Shown piece after piece: positions 49,291 to 60,600 of a stretch of 64,000 bases of DNA. Under the pieces are notes generated by a model that was not told the DNA's origin, did not search any database, and saw only the letters and a list, made by a program, of their open reading frames with translations. Both the position numbers and the translations under genes were made by a program. Source of the stretch: Cynocephalus volans (lineage: Eukaryota; Chordata; Mammalia; Dermoptera; Cynocephalidae); assembly GCF_027409185.1 (NCBI RefSeq), contig NC_084462.1, positions 154,987,490 to 155,051,489 on the forward strand, read 5' to 3'. Each line of letters starts with the position of its first letter. Position 1 is the first letter of the stretch.

Positions 49291-49749
49291 ACAGAGGCCA
49301 GGCAGGAAATGTAAATGAGTAAAGGTGTGCATAAAACAACAGGAAGTGGTGGGTTCTGTGGCAAACTGGAGAGCACATGTCCCATCTAAAGGGGAAGCTT
49401 CTTGCTCTTCCCACTAATTGCTGCCATAATGGAATGCAAGCCCCATTCCATTATGCCAGGTCTTCTGATTTTTCAAGATAAGCTGAAAGCACAGATTTCT
49501 ATGTAAAATCTGCTGTTTTTTACATGAAGACAACTAATTCCATTTAAAACCCCCAAACAAACCCAAAAAACCACCATGCAGGCCAAACAAAACACATCTA
49601 TGGGCCAAATACAGTCCTTGAGTCACAGGTTGGTGACTCTGGTCTGCAGGATAAAAGACAAACTTGCCTGACATTCTGAGTCCTTTACTATGAGTTCCCA
49701 GCCTACCTTTCCAGAGCTTTACCCCTACTTCCATACAAGAATTCTGTGC

Positions 49750-50045
49750 TAGTGGTTCTCAAACTTTGGCATGCATGAGAACCACCTGGAAGGCTTGTTA
49801 AACTATCAATTGCTGAACCTCATTGCCAGTGTTTTTTTGGGGGGCGGGGGGAGTGGCTGACTGGTATGGGGATCTTGACTTTTAACCTTGGTGTTACTAA
49901 CCAACTGAGCTAACCGGCCAGCACCGCCAGTGTTTCTGATTCAGTAGATCTCAGGTGGAGCCTATAAAATTGCATTTCTAACAAGTTCCCAGGTGATGCT
50001 GATGCTACCGGTCTGTGGACCACACTAGGAACAACTGCTCTCTAA
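49750..50045 (+). mobile_element. MER5A-type hAT transposon split by a SINE
   Basis: agtggttctcaaactttggc at the left and tttctgattcagtagatctc, caagttcccaggtgatgctg, ggaccacactaggaacaac at the right match MER5A. The SINE at 49835-49925 splits it with gccagtgttt on both sides. Confidence 0.8.
49835..49925 (-). mobile_element. CYN-type SINE, monomer in MER5A
   Basis: Antisense monomer with a G-rich run beside the tail; gccagtgttt flanks on both sides. Confidence 0.85.
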
Positions 50046-50074
50046 ACTACTTGTCTCAAGCACACTCCCAATTT

Positions 50075-50600
50075 TGCTCACATTGTTCTACCTTCCCAGA
50101 GAGACTTCCCTCTTCCTTTCAGTCCACCTCCTTGTAAACTTTCCACGAAAACAACGCTCTTAAATGCCTCAAAATTGCTATAGCACTTAGGATGTATGCC
50201 ATCTTCCCTTTATCAATCACTGCTCGGTACTGTTTACTGTTAAGTGTTTGTGTATAGGTGCCAATAAGGTTGTGTATTATTATTATTATTTTTTTGTCTT
50301 TTTGTGACCGGCCGCACCGCGCTCAGCCAGTGAGCGCACCAGCCATCCTTATATAGGATCCGAACCCTCGGCGGGAGCACTGCCACGCTCCCAGTGCCTC
50401 ACTCTCCCGAGTGCGCCACGGGGTCGGCCCAAGGTTGTGTATTATTGAAGATCAATGTCTACGTTAAAGCCTTATACACCTGACTATAAGCAATTTCAGA
50501 GCAAGAGTTCTCTCTTGTCCCCCAATATAACCCTCAAGCTATCAGAGAGCCCAGTATACAGTTAGTACTCACTGAATATTTCCTAAATGAACATTTGACA
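50075..50600 (+). repeat. L2 LINE fragment interrupted by a SINE
   Basis: L2 sense sequence (tgttctaccttcccagagag, gttagtactcactgaatatt) split by the GC-rich SINE at 50282-50430, which carries a 16-bp duplication of the L2 target. Confidence 0.6.
50282..50430 (-). mobile_element. CYN-type SINE, GC-rich dimer subfamily
   Basis: Antisense dimer with tail side gtctttttgtgaccgg and unit 5' end ctcccgagtgcgccacgggg. Exact 16-bp duplication aaggttgtgtattatt. Confidence 0.85.
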
Positions 50601-51353
50601 GATCTATGATATGAAAATGTAGACAAGTGGGCCTGAAGTTTGTGTATGTAATTTTTCTTAGAGAACTGACTTTTAGTCCTGGGCTAATGGCTATGTTGGG
50701 ATGAACAACTAATAAAAATGGGCTATTTTGCAAATAAAGCACCAATAGTTAAAAATTATTTGCGGCAATACATTTTGTACATAAATAAAACAATGAATGT
50801 TAAAAACTGATCTAAAATTGATAACATTAAATCCTTGGCCTCCAAGATTCCTTATAATGCTCCTGAAAGGATGTGAACTAGTTATAATATCACAAGATAA
50901 CATCTTTGTAATAGCATTCTATATTTGTAGCACATGCAAGAAAAAAGTGGGATGAAACTAAATTCCATGATACTCAGAAACATTGATCAGTCCCTTCAGA
51001 TACAGTTTGGATAATAGTATGTTTATTCAGGATTCTAAAGGCTATGAGGAAAACAAAATAAAAAACTGTTCATCTTGTCTCTTCCACCTGTAAAGTAGTA
51101 GCATCTGCTATCAGGTGATTTCAAGGAAGATTTATGAGAAACCTGGTCTCCAAGGTAAACCAGAGTAAAGCCACAGACAACTTTGCAGAGTGTACCAGTT
51201 TTGGAATTACTAGAAGTAGAAGTACTATCTATATTGATACATAACAGTACTAAATTCTACATATGGCTTGTTAAACAATTCCACGCTTGATGATACAACA
51301 ATGAATGGGAAAGAGAAAAATTAATATCATTTGGCAAAAGAGAATCAAATTCT

Positions 51354-51519
51354 TTTTTTTTTTTTTTTAAAAGATGACCAGTAAGGGGACAACCCTTGAC
51401 TTGGTGTTGTCAGCACTACGCTCACCCATCGAGCAACCGGCCATCCATATATGGGATCCGAACCCATGGCCTTGGTGTTATCAGCACCACACTCTCCTGA
51501 GAGAGCCACGGGCCGGCCC
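51354..51519 (-). mobile_element. CYN-type SINE, dimer
   Basis: Antisense dimer; exact duplication gagaatcaaattct at 51340-51353 and 51520-51533. Confidence 0.9.
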
Positions 51520-51700
51520 GAGAATCAAATTCTGAAAGGAAAAAAAAAACAAAAAACCCACCATCCAGAAGCATATGAAGTACATTTATAACTTGAAGCT
51601 AGCAGAGATGTTACCTTACATATCCAGATATTTGCCCTATCAACCAGGACCATAATGATCTCATCTGAATGAAGACTTGGCCAAGACATTCCACATTTCT

Positions 51701-51847
51701 TTTTTTTTTTTTTTTTTGTCGTTTTTTCGTGACCGGCACTCAGCCAGTGAGTGCACCAGTCATTCTTATATAGGATCCGAACCCGCGGCGGGAGCGTTGC
51801 TGCGCTCCCAGCGCAGCACTCTACCAAGTGCGCCACGGGCTCGGCCC
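51701..51847 (-). mobile_element. CYN-type SINE, GC-rich dimer subfamily
   Basis: Antisense; exact 16-bp duplication gacattccacatttct at 51685-51700 and 51848-51863. Confidence 0.9.
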
Positions 51848-52439
51848 GACATTCCACATTTCTATGTTGAACAGGAACTACAAAATCTGGGCAGAAAAAG
51901 AATTACAAAGCCAAATCAACAAAAACAGTAAGTGGTTTATTCCAAGTCTTAAAAGGATTAGCATTCTAAACAAAGAAACAAAGCAAATTTATTCAGCAAA
52001 ATAATCCCTGAAACTTCACCATGGTAAAGCTACCAACTAGCAATTATGGAAGGATATGCTACCAGATAAGTTGCTAAATAGCAACTTCCTACTCTACTGT
52101 TTGTACCATCAGTTGTTTCTCACCAACTCATGACTGAATAATAACATCCAGTTCTTTGGTAGAGAACTTGCAGATTCAGGACTGTAGATTCTAGAACCAC
52201 CTCTATTAGAGTATGAAATCTTGGCATTTCTCTTGGCCATATTCATGTCACAAGAGTTTTATCTACTTAGTCAATAAAAACATGTATGATAAAGTACTAT
52301 AAGGTACTACACATATATTAAAAATAATCCTGTTACAATCAAATTTTTATATTTATAAATTAATCTGTAAGTCTATGTTCAAATGATGAAAGTCATCTGA
52401 CTTTCATACCATAAAGTAACCAGTTTTTAGAATAATTTC

Positions 52440-53055
52440 TGTGGAGCTCAGAAAATGATACCCCAGAGTATGGCACTTTGGCATGTGAGTACTTTGAAAT
52501 GAATGACATTGGGCCTCAGAAGCAAAGTCTCCCTCTGGCCTTCTCCTGCCTTTCTTTGTCCTGCATCCCTTTCACTCACAAGGCTCGTTATAGAAACTAG
52601 AATTCCTCTACCCAAGGTAGGTCATAGAAACTAGAACCCCTCTTCCCAAAACCAATCATACAATCTATTCTAATCTTCCCCCACCTTTTTGTGTAACAGC
52701 TGGGCATAAAGAAATTCTCTGAAACTAGATCAGAAGATCCTCATTTCAGAAGTGGTCCTGCCCTATACCCAGGAGAAAGGAATGCTACACAGACAGGCCC
52801 TTGCTTGATTCCCTACTCAGTCTATTACTGTTAGATCATTCACTTTTTGTCAAATCACATTTCTGTATAGCTCTTCAGTCTTCATCAAATCTAAGCATAA
52901 AAATGAAGTTTTCCCTTGGTCTTAGGGTCTTTATTTCTGAAGGCTCCCGTGTCATGTAAAATTTTGGTTAAATAAATTTGTTATATTTTTCTCTTGTTAA
53001 CTTGTCTTTTGTTAAAGGAGTGTTGGCTGTGTCCCTTATGATGGGCAAGAAAGGT
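52440..53055 (+). mobile_element. ERV LTR fossil, probably ERV1 class
   Basis: Starts tgtggagctcagaaaatgat and ends in a polyadenylation-type region (ctttatttctgaaggctccc, attttggttaaataaatttg, cttgtcttttgttaaagga) typical of gammaretrovirus-like LTRs. It holds an internal imperfect repeat of about 33 bp near 52590-52655. Family name and exact ends uncertain; no internal genes adjoin it. Confidence 0.5.
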
Positions 53056-53380
53056 ATCACAATCTTCTTTCCACCTCTACAAATCCAAATATACAGCCTG
53101 TGACAGAAGATGCCCTACTCTTTTCTACAAGTTATCCATAGGATATTAATAACATTTTCAGAACCTCAAACATACAAAAGTAACCCTAACTTTATAGATT
53201 CCATATCAGAGGTAACTCCTTCAAATGTATGGTGATTTCACCCATGTGGCCACAGGAGTGTGACATACAAATAGAGGGGAAAATCTACCAGACATACAGT
53301 CAGAATAAGCTACGGTCTGGCTAGCGCTAGATGGTATGTCTAAAAAGGTTTCCAGGGCTCATTATCAAATCAGCATGTTC

Positions 53381-53441
53381 TTTTTTTTTTTGGTGGATGG
53401 TTGGTACAGGGATCCGATCCGAACCCTTGACCTTGGTGTTA
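53381..53441 (-). mobile_element. CYN-type SINE, 5'-truncated
   Basis: 61 bp, antisense; only the tail side up to ccttggtgtt remains; agcatgttc flanks on both sides. Confidence 0.75.
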
Positions 53442-54419
53442 AGCATGTTCCGTCTTAATCACAGAATTCAGAAACATAAACTACATAATTGGGGAGGAAA
53501 GGGGGAGGGAGAGGTTGAATTAGAAGTCAAAGACTTCGGGAAGGGGTGTAAGGATTAAATTCTCACTAGAGAATGGAGAGGGAGAATCTACAAAGACGTT
53601 TTAAAGAAATTTTAAATTTAATTTAAATGGAGGATAACGCAGAGTTTCAACCACGTCTTCCAACATTAACTTGGCACTCAGAATAAAGTATCTTCTTCAA
53701 TGACTCACTGACTGACTCACTGAATGAAGGCACAATCAGAGCCTCCTGTGAAAAATGAGAACAATACTTTTGAGTACACTCCTTTACTGAGGCGTATTCA
53801 GGATTTAAAAAAAAAAAAGCGCTTTCAACTTTATGCAACTTGCAGAAAAAGGGCTGCAGCCGCAAGAAGTATCGGGGGGCCGGTCCTGGACGGGCAGCGT
53901 CGGCCACACAGGACAGAGTAGGGCCGAGGACCCTCCTCCTGACCCCGATACCAGTGATTCCCTCCTCGTCCGGCTACCGAGCGCGATGCCCTTCGAAGGC
54001 CGACAGCCTCGCCTCCAACCACCGTCCTCACAAAAGTCGTCAACTGCCTATCACAAAATATGTGGCCTGGGACGTCCGCTGGATGCACCGTCCCTTACAA
54101 AATCAGCAAAAGTTATAAGCCAGTAAAGGGAGAAGGAAAGCAAGAGTCGGGCAGCGCCTGGAGCGGCTGAGGTGGAGCAGGAGCGAGGGCGAGGCAGCCG
54201 CGACCATGCTGGCTGCGGCATGGAGGGAAGGGAGGGCAGGACCCGCGGGTGAGACGATAAACGCTGCAGAACCGGCGGGGTACCAGCTTCCTGAGGCGAG
54301 AGCGCCCCGACCGCAGGACGCCGCGTCGCCGCCCAGGGCGGGGCCATTCCCGCCGGCCGGGCGGTCAGCCCAGTCCAGGCCCGGGTAGGCGCCACGGCCA
54401 CCGCCGCTCGCACACTCAC

Positions 54420-54500
54420 CACGCGCATCGCCCCGGAGCGGCCGCCCGCAGCCCTCGGCGCGACCTCAGCCCCGCTCCCCGCGCGGCGGCGTCGGCGCTA
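54420..54500 (-). other. ENTPD5: Probable ENTPD5 non-coding exon 1
   Basis: On the minus strand a strong donor (GTGAGTGTG) begins at 54419 inside the CpG island. The GC-rich stretch from about 54500 down to 54420 would be a first non-coding exon, spliced across roughly 19.5 kb to the coding exon at 34.9 kb. The upstream limit (start site) is a guess. The assignment rests on donor quality, strand and the known head-to-head arrangement with BBOF1. Confidence 0.55.
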
Positions 54501-54569
54501 CGTCACGGCGCGTGCGCTCTCCGCTCACCGGCAACGGCCCGGGCGGGACGTTACTCGTTCGGCTTGCTT

Positions 54570-54583
54570 GTTTCCCTGGAGAC
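54570..54583. promoter_or_regulatory. RFX X-box-like site upstream of BBOF1
   Basis: GTTTCCCTGGAGAC matches GTYNCCATRGNAAC at 12 of 14 positions, 51 bp upstream of the BBOF1 start codon. BBOF1 is a multiciliated-cell gene, the class driven by RFX and FOXJ1, so the position is sensible. Binding is inferred only. Confidence 0.5.
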
Positions 54584-54633
54584 GGAGCGACCGTGGGCGG
54601 CGGACGGGCAACCGGGTTCCTGGAGAAGCCGAG

Positions 54634-57600
54634 ATGCCGCGGAAGGGAAAGGACAAAAGGAAAGGCAAGAGCAAAGACAAAGACGAAAAGAAGTATGGAG
54701 AAGCCCCCCTGGGGTCCCCTCTGCCTTCGGAGTTTTCGGGTCCTGGGACTGGCTAACTGGCGCCCTCCTCCTGGTCCATCCGGACTCCCTCCTGCTCTCC
54801 CCGCTTCTGAGTGTTACGGCTCCCATTGTTCATGCTTGCTTGCCCCTAGCCTGAGAGGTCTCTACTAGGTGGCTGAAGTGAACATATAGAGGATGTCTGG
54901 GTGGTTGTAATAGTTCTTTGGGCCTTTTCAAAGATCTCTTGTGGTTCAAAGGGGAAATCTAAAGGATTTGACCAAACTGGGTAGCTGTTGAAGTTTTCCC
55001 AAACTGATCAGAGCCCCTGAAGTGGGTAATGCTCTAGCACTTGCAGCCTTGGAGTTGCTGCTAGATTGCCGCTAGACCTATTCTGTGACCCCGGTGGTCT
55101 AGTAACCCCATATATGGGACCACAAGGAAATCCCCCTAACTTGTGATGTTTATTAAGTAACTTGTTTGAGACAGTAATTCATGCTCAATACAGAAAGTTT
55201 GGGAAACATGGAAAATACCAAAGGAGAAAACAAAAATCACTTGTAATCTCATCATCCAAAAATAACCACTATTATCATTTTGGGATATTCTTTTTTTTTT
55301 TCTTTATAAATTCACAGCCCAATGGACATACTTGGACATATTTATATGTAGCTTAATTTTTCTTCCTATGCATTACTGTAAGTATTCTATAGTGTGATTT
55401 TTTTTTTAAACATAGCTGCACAGTGTAGCACTTTTCAAAAGTGCTGAGCGCTTCTCACGTTCATGGAATTCGATAGCATATGTTTTCTATTTTTGATCAT
55501 GTATCTGCAGTACACATATTAACAATGAGGATCACTGAGGGTAACAGACCTCTTATTCCTCGGATTTTCCATGACCCATTGTTTGAGAAACCTGTCTTTG
55601 TGTCTACGGTCAGTATTAGTAGTCCCCTTATTAGAGGTATCTAATTTCTTGCATCAGGTACTCTGAACCACTTAGATATGATACCCTCAGGGACAACTGG
55701 ATGATTGTAGCAAGGCAGGCTATCATTAGTGCCTAAATCATACTGGAAAGGGAGATCAACAGATATAACAGGCTGAGAAGTTGGGTATGGGGATGGCTTT
55801 AATTTGAAAAGAACAAAAGGTGAAAATGAGAGTGGAAAGGGACTGAGAACCAAGACTTGGGGAGTGGGTGTAGAGGGTGACAGTACAGAAAGGTCCACAC
55901 AGATGTATGAGAATATTTAAAATTCAAATACAGGTGAAGTCCTCATATATTATCTATATTCTTATATATCTAGTACCTACCATATATAAGGGGTAGTGTT
56001 TTGTTACTGCTCAGGCAATAAATATTTTGAAAAATCCTTTTATCAGTTTAATCTTTGAGTTCTTTTTTTAAAAAATGCCCTCTTTACCTCTGTATAAATG
56101 ATTATGGTTTGTTTCTCAGGCATCCTTAAAGCCTGGTGTACTGTGGCACTAGTATTCTCTACCAGCCAGCTACCAAAAAAATGTGTAAAATAAAATAAAG
56201 TATTTAACATACCTGCCGTAGCGACTTGATCTTTTATCCAAGGCCTAGCCAAAACAAAAACAAAAACGCTCCAAAACAAGACTGGGGAGTGGAGTTGGTG
56301 GGAGACTACAGGTACACTGTGAATGTATCCTCATGCAGAAGGGGAACAAAGGTAATGGGTTTGCAGTGGAGAGAACCAAGGTCCAGTACTGAGAGAGTAG
56401 GAATAGAAAAGACAATTCAAATACGGGAGAATTAAAGAAGTGAATGAAAAGATGTGAAAGCTTTATGAAATGAATTTGACTTACCATGCCTTTCCTCTTT
56501 GTTTTTCCAGTCCTTTATTTATTATTTATTTATTGGTGGCTGGCCGGTAGGAGGATCCAAACTGATGACCTTGGTGTTACCAGCATCCTGCTCTCCCAAA
56601 CAAGCTAACCAGCCAGCCCTGTTTTTCCAGTCCTTTAGAGTTATGCTTCAGAGCTCCTCTCTTCCAGGAAGAAGCACCTACTTAATTCTCTTATATGAAT
56701 AAAAGTTAAATATGTATTTCTTATTAACTCATTCATCCAGCAATATTTGCTTGTATGTGCCAGGCAATGTCAAGCAAAACAAATTTAAAAAGAGAGAGAT
56801 GTAATACTAATGTAGAGAAATAGTTATATACTGTCAATGTCCTTTTCCCATGCAGGAAGACAATAAAAACAGATGAATCTGTGGTGGAGAGAGCTAAGGC
56901 CAATGCCTCCCTTTGGGAGGCCAGATTGGAAGTCACAGAACTCTCTAGGATTGAGTATCGTGATACTTCCCGAAGACTGGCAAAAAGTAACGAGGACTTA
57001 AAGAAACAGCAGTATAAAATGGAGAAAGACACAATGTGTATATTAAGCCACCTGAAGAAGCAAGATCAGGAGAAAGATAATATGGTAGGTAGGTAGAAAG
57101 CCTCCTTATCCTAACTGTCTCTGTGTTTACACTGGCATGGTTATAAATTTTAAGGATTTTAATTTCTTGAAATCTCATCACATAGTTGACATTTCTGTTG
57201 ACCTTAACTCTCCTTGAAGCAGGATGTTATTTCAGAATGGTTTTACTGTCATTGGCTCTTTATTATTTGCAGTTCTTGTCCAAAACAAAAAGACATTGAT
57301 GATTAGAAGGTATTATGATCCACTTTCTTTTAAGGACAAGAGCATGGTATATTTTTTGATACTGATAAAATTAGTTTTAATGACATGTAAAGTGATTCAC
57401 TGATAATCTATGATCACATAACGAACCCAGCAAATTGAATCTCTTTTTTTTTTTTTGGTCAGTGTATCTTAAATCTTATTATACCTTACTGAAGTGTTGA
57501 GAGTAAAGCTATCATTTTAGATCTGGAAGAAAAAAGGAAGGCAACTAACATTTTGGAGCCACTATATTGTGGCACTATGCTGGGTACTTTACCTCTGTTA

Positions 57601-60600
57601 TCTCATTTAATCTTTTTTTTTTTTTTTCTTTTTTGTCTTTTTCGTGACTGGCACTCAGCCAGTGAGTGCACCGGCCATTCCTATATAGGATCCGAACCCG
57701 CGGCAGGAGCGTCACCGCGCTCCCAGCGCCGCACTCTCCCGAGTGCGCCACGGGATCGGCCCTAGCCCTAATCTTTTTAATAACTCTGTGTACCTACAAT
57801 ATTGTTAGTCCCATTTTACAAATAAAGAAATGACTCTCAGAAAGGACAGGTAACTTGCCCAAAGTCACACAACTAGTGGGTGGTAAAAGTGGACTGCAGG
57901 TGTAACTAAATTCTCTTTCCCATCTGCCTCTAAAAGCCCCATAGAGACCCAAGGAAATTTCCACCATGTTGAGGATGGTGTGCTTCTTCTGCATGTATGT
58001 TTTTGTACTTTTGCTACTTGTGTATGCATCCATAAACAATACATACTACATAGTCTTGTTTTAAAATGTATATAAATAGTACATTATGCATATCTTTTGC
58101 AACTCGTTTTCTCACTCAACATTGTTTTTGTGATATATTCACAAAAATCTCATGATGATTCAGTTAATTTATTTTCCTAAAATTTATAATAAGCATGTTC
58201 TATTTTTTTTCATTCATTTAACTGCTGTAGTGGATTGAATTATGTCTCCCCCAAACTCACTGAAGCTTCTATTATGTCCCCCAAATTTGATGTGCTAGAA
58301 ACTTAGCCCCCACTGTGACTGTTAAGAGAGTGGGAAGTCCTGTTATGGTATTTGAAAGGTGGAGTCTTGAAGAGGTTATTGGATTGTAGGGCCATGCCAG
58401 AGTGAATAGATTAAAAATGGTGTCAGGGGCGTGGTTCTGAGGGCTTTAAAAGAAGAGAGAGGAGAGTCTCTCTTTGCTTTCTCTGCTTCCACCGTCTTGC
58501 AATGTGAGGCCCCTGGGTCACTGTCCCCACCACCAGATGGACTTTGGACTTCAGAAACTGTAAGCAATAAATTTTGTTTTCTTTACAAATTACCCAGTTC
58601 TGTGTATTTTGTTATAAGCAACAGAAACTGACTAATACAACTGCTTTATAATATTCTGTTAAATAAACCAAAATTTATTTATCCTCCTATTGGTCAGTCA
58701 GACTCCATTTTTTCATTGTTACAAACAGACCTTCCGTGAACCTTCTTGTGTATGTCTGCTTGTGCCCATGTGTGAGAGTTTATCTAGTGTAGACACGTAG
58801 AAGTGAAATTACTACATTATGGATGTGCACAGCTTCTATGTCACAAGGGTTTAAATTGAGCTCCAAAGGGATTACACCAATTTATACTGTCACAAGTGAT
58901 GTATTAGAGTGAGTTCCTATTCACCCACAATTTTGTCAACACTTGTTACTACAGTACTGTATTATACTTAATAGTTTTTGCCAATCTTATGGGTATAAAT
59001 TGTCTCATTGTTTTAATTTGTATTTTTCTGATTACTAGTCGCTTGAACATCTTTCATATGCTTCTCCACCCATTTTTTATTGTTCATGGGTTTGCTTCAG
59101 TACAATATACATATGAACTAATAATATTGGAGTGATGCAGAGTATGGCTCCCACAAATGGATGACGTGCAAATTCCTGAATCATTGCTTTTTTTTTCAAT
59201 GCTACCTTCTCATGGAAACCTTCCTCATCACCCTGTTTAAATGTTAAAACCATCCCCACTTAAGCACTCTCTAACCTCTTCCCCTGTTTTCTTTTCTTTT
59301 TTCTTTCTTTTTTTTTTTTTAAAAAGATGACCGGTAAGGGGATCTTAACCCCTGACTTGGTGTTGTCAGCACTACACTCACCCAGTGAGCCAACCGGCCA
59401 TCCCTGTATGGGATCCGAACCCGTGGCCTTGGTGTTATCAGCACCGCACTCTCCTGAGTGAGCCACGGGCCGGCCTCCCCTGTTTTATTTTCTTTGAAAC
59501 TGTATGCATGTTTCCTATGTATTTGTTTATTGTTCCTTGATTAGAATGAAACCTCACAAAAGAAAAGAATTTGGGGCTCCCTTTTTTTTGTTCAGTGCTA
59601 TATACCCACCACTTAGTTCAGGGTCTAACACCTAGTGTCATTAAAATTTTTTTGCATGCATGATCGAATGGCTTCTGAATGTACTGTTGCTTTGAAAAAG
59701 TTAATAGTAATCAAAACTAAGTTCAAGAGAATACTGAAAATAAATTAGAGAAATCAGATAACTGAATGTTTGTGTGGATTTTATATATTTCATTAAATTA
59801 TAATTTTTTGTGCATTAATGTTATTTTTTTCCCCCCAGGCAACTTCAATTTTAAAAATAATTCTTTGAATAGTAGGTATTATCAAAATTGTCCCCTATCA
59901 GGGCCGGCCCGTGGCTCACTCGGGAGAGTGTGGTGCTGATAACACCAAGGCTGCAGGTTCGGATCCTATATAGGGATGGCCGGTTTGCTCACTGGCTGAG
60001 CGTGGTGCTGACAACACCAAGTCAAGGGTTAAGATCCCCTTATCGGCCATCTTTAAAAAAAAAAAAAAAAAAAAAATTGTCCCCTATCAAGTATTATTCT
60101 AAAGCAAACCTCTGGGCCAGCCACCACAAATCATTTTTTAAATTCATTACATAGAAGTTTTGTGGCCTGCATTAGCTCATTGGTATTGGTCTGCGTTTAT
60201 CAATATCACTTGTATTTCCTGATTCTCACCTATCTCCATATATCAAAGGCCAGCATGTGGCTGTATTAAATGTGCATAATTTCCTTACAATCATGGATTC
60301 CCATTAAAACAAAAGAAACTATCTTGGAGGAAGAAGCAAAGTAGATTATTATATCTGGTTACCTAGCTTGCTCAAAGTTTTGTTATTCATTTTGCTATGT
60401 CCTGGAAATGTGTTGTTTTCTTAAACTAATTATAGTCTTATTTCATGTTAATTATAGAAATACTGTGTTAAAAATGAGTATTTTTGATAACTATTTTATC
60501 TTGAACAAAATTAGGTTTTCCTGAAGACTGGGTTTTTGTATTTAAGACTTTGTTGAATCAATCGCAAAATAAAATCATTAAATGTCACACCTATATGGTT

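Larger units (their letters stand above)
34920..54419 (-). other. ENTPD5: Long ENTPD5 5' intron
   Basis: About 19.5 kb with no exon of a known gene. It is filled by L2 relics, MIRs, a MaLR LTR (43940-44423), an ERV-type LTR (52440-53055), an L1M fragment (47195-47890), MER5-type DNA transposons and about 17 CYN-type SINEs, 12 of them minus and 5 plus. Stretches with no repeat that I can name: about 45000-47150, 50590-51350 and 51850-52430. Confidence 0.6.
53850..54750. promoter_or_regulatory. CpG-island bidirectional promoter of ENTPD5 and BBOF1
   Basis: A dense CpG cluster separates ENTPD5 non-coding exon 1 (minus, about 54420-54500) from the BBOF1 start codon (54634, plus). A CRE-like TACGTCACG lies at about 54499-54507 and an X-box-like site at 54570-54583. 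No TATA box is seen. The left part of the island (53850-54400) lies in the start of the long ENTPD5 intron. Confidence 0.8.

Noticed and set aside
51525-51857. 110-codon minus-strand frame
   Set aside because: Most of it is translated SINE sequence (GC-rich dimer) with its A tail.
59077-59259. Minus-strand 60-codon frame with a membrane-like segment
   Set aside because: It is the reverse strand of the U6 pseudogene and adjoining L2-like DNA.
59901-60075. tRNA-Ile genes
   Set aside because: The tRNA-like units are SINE modules: dimeric, A-tailed, with target duplications and broken acceptor and anticodon pairing. None reads as an intact tRNA.
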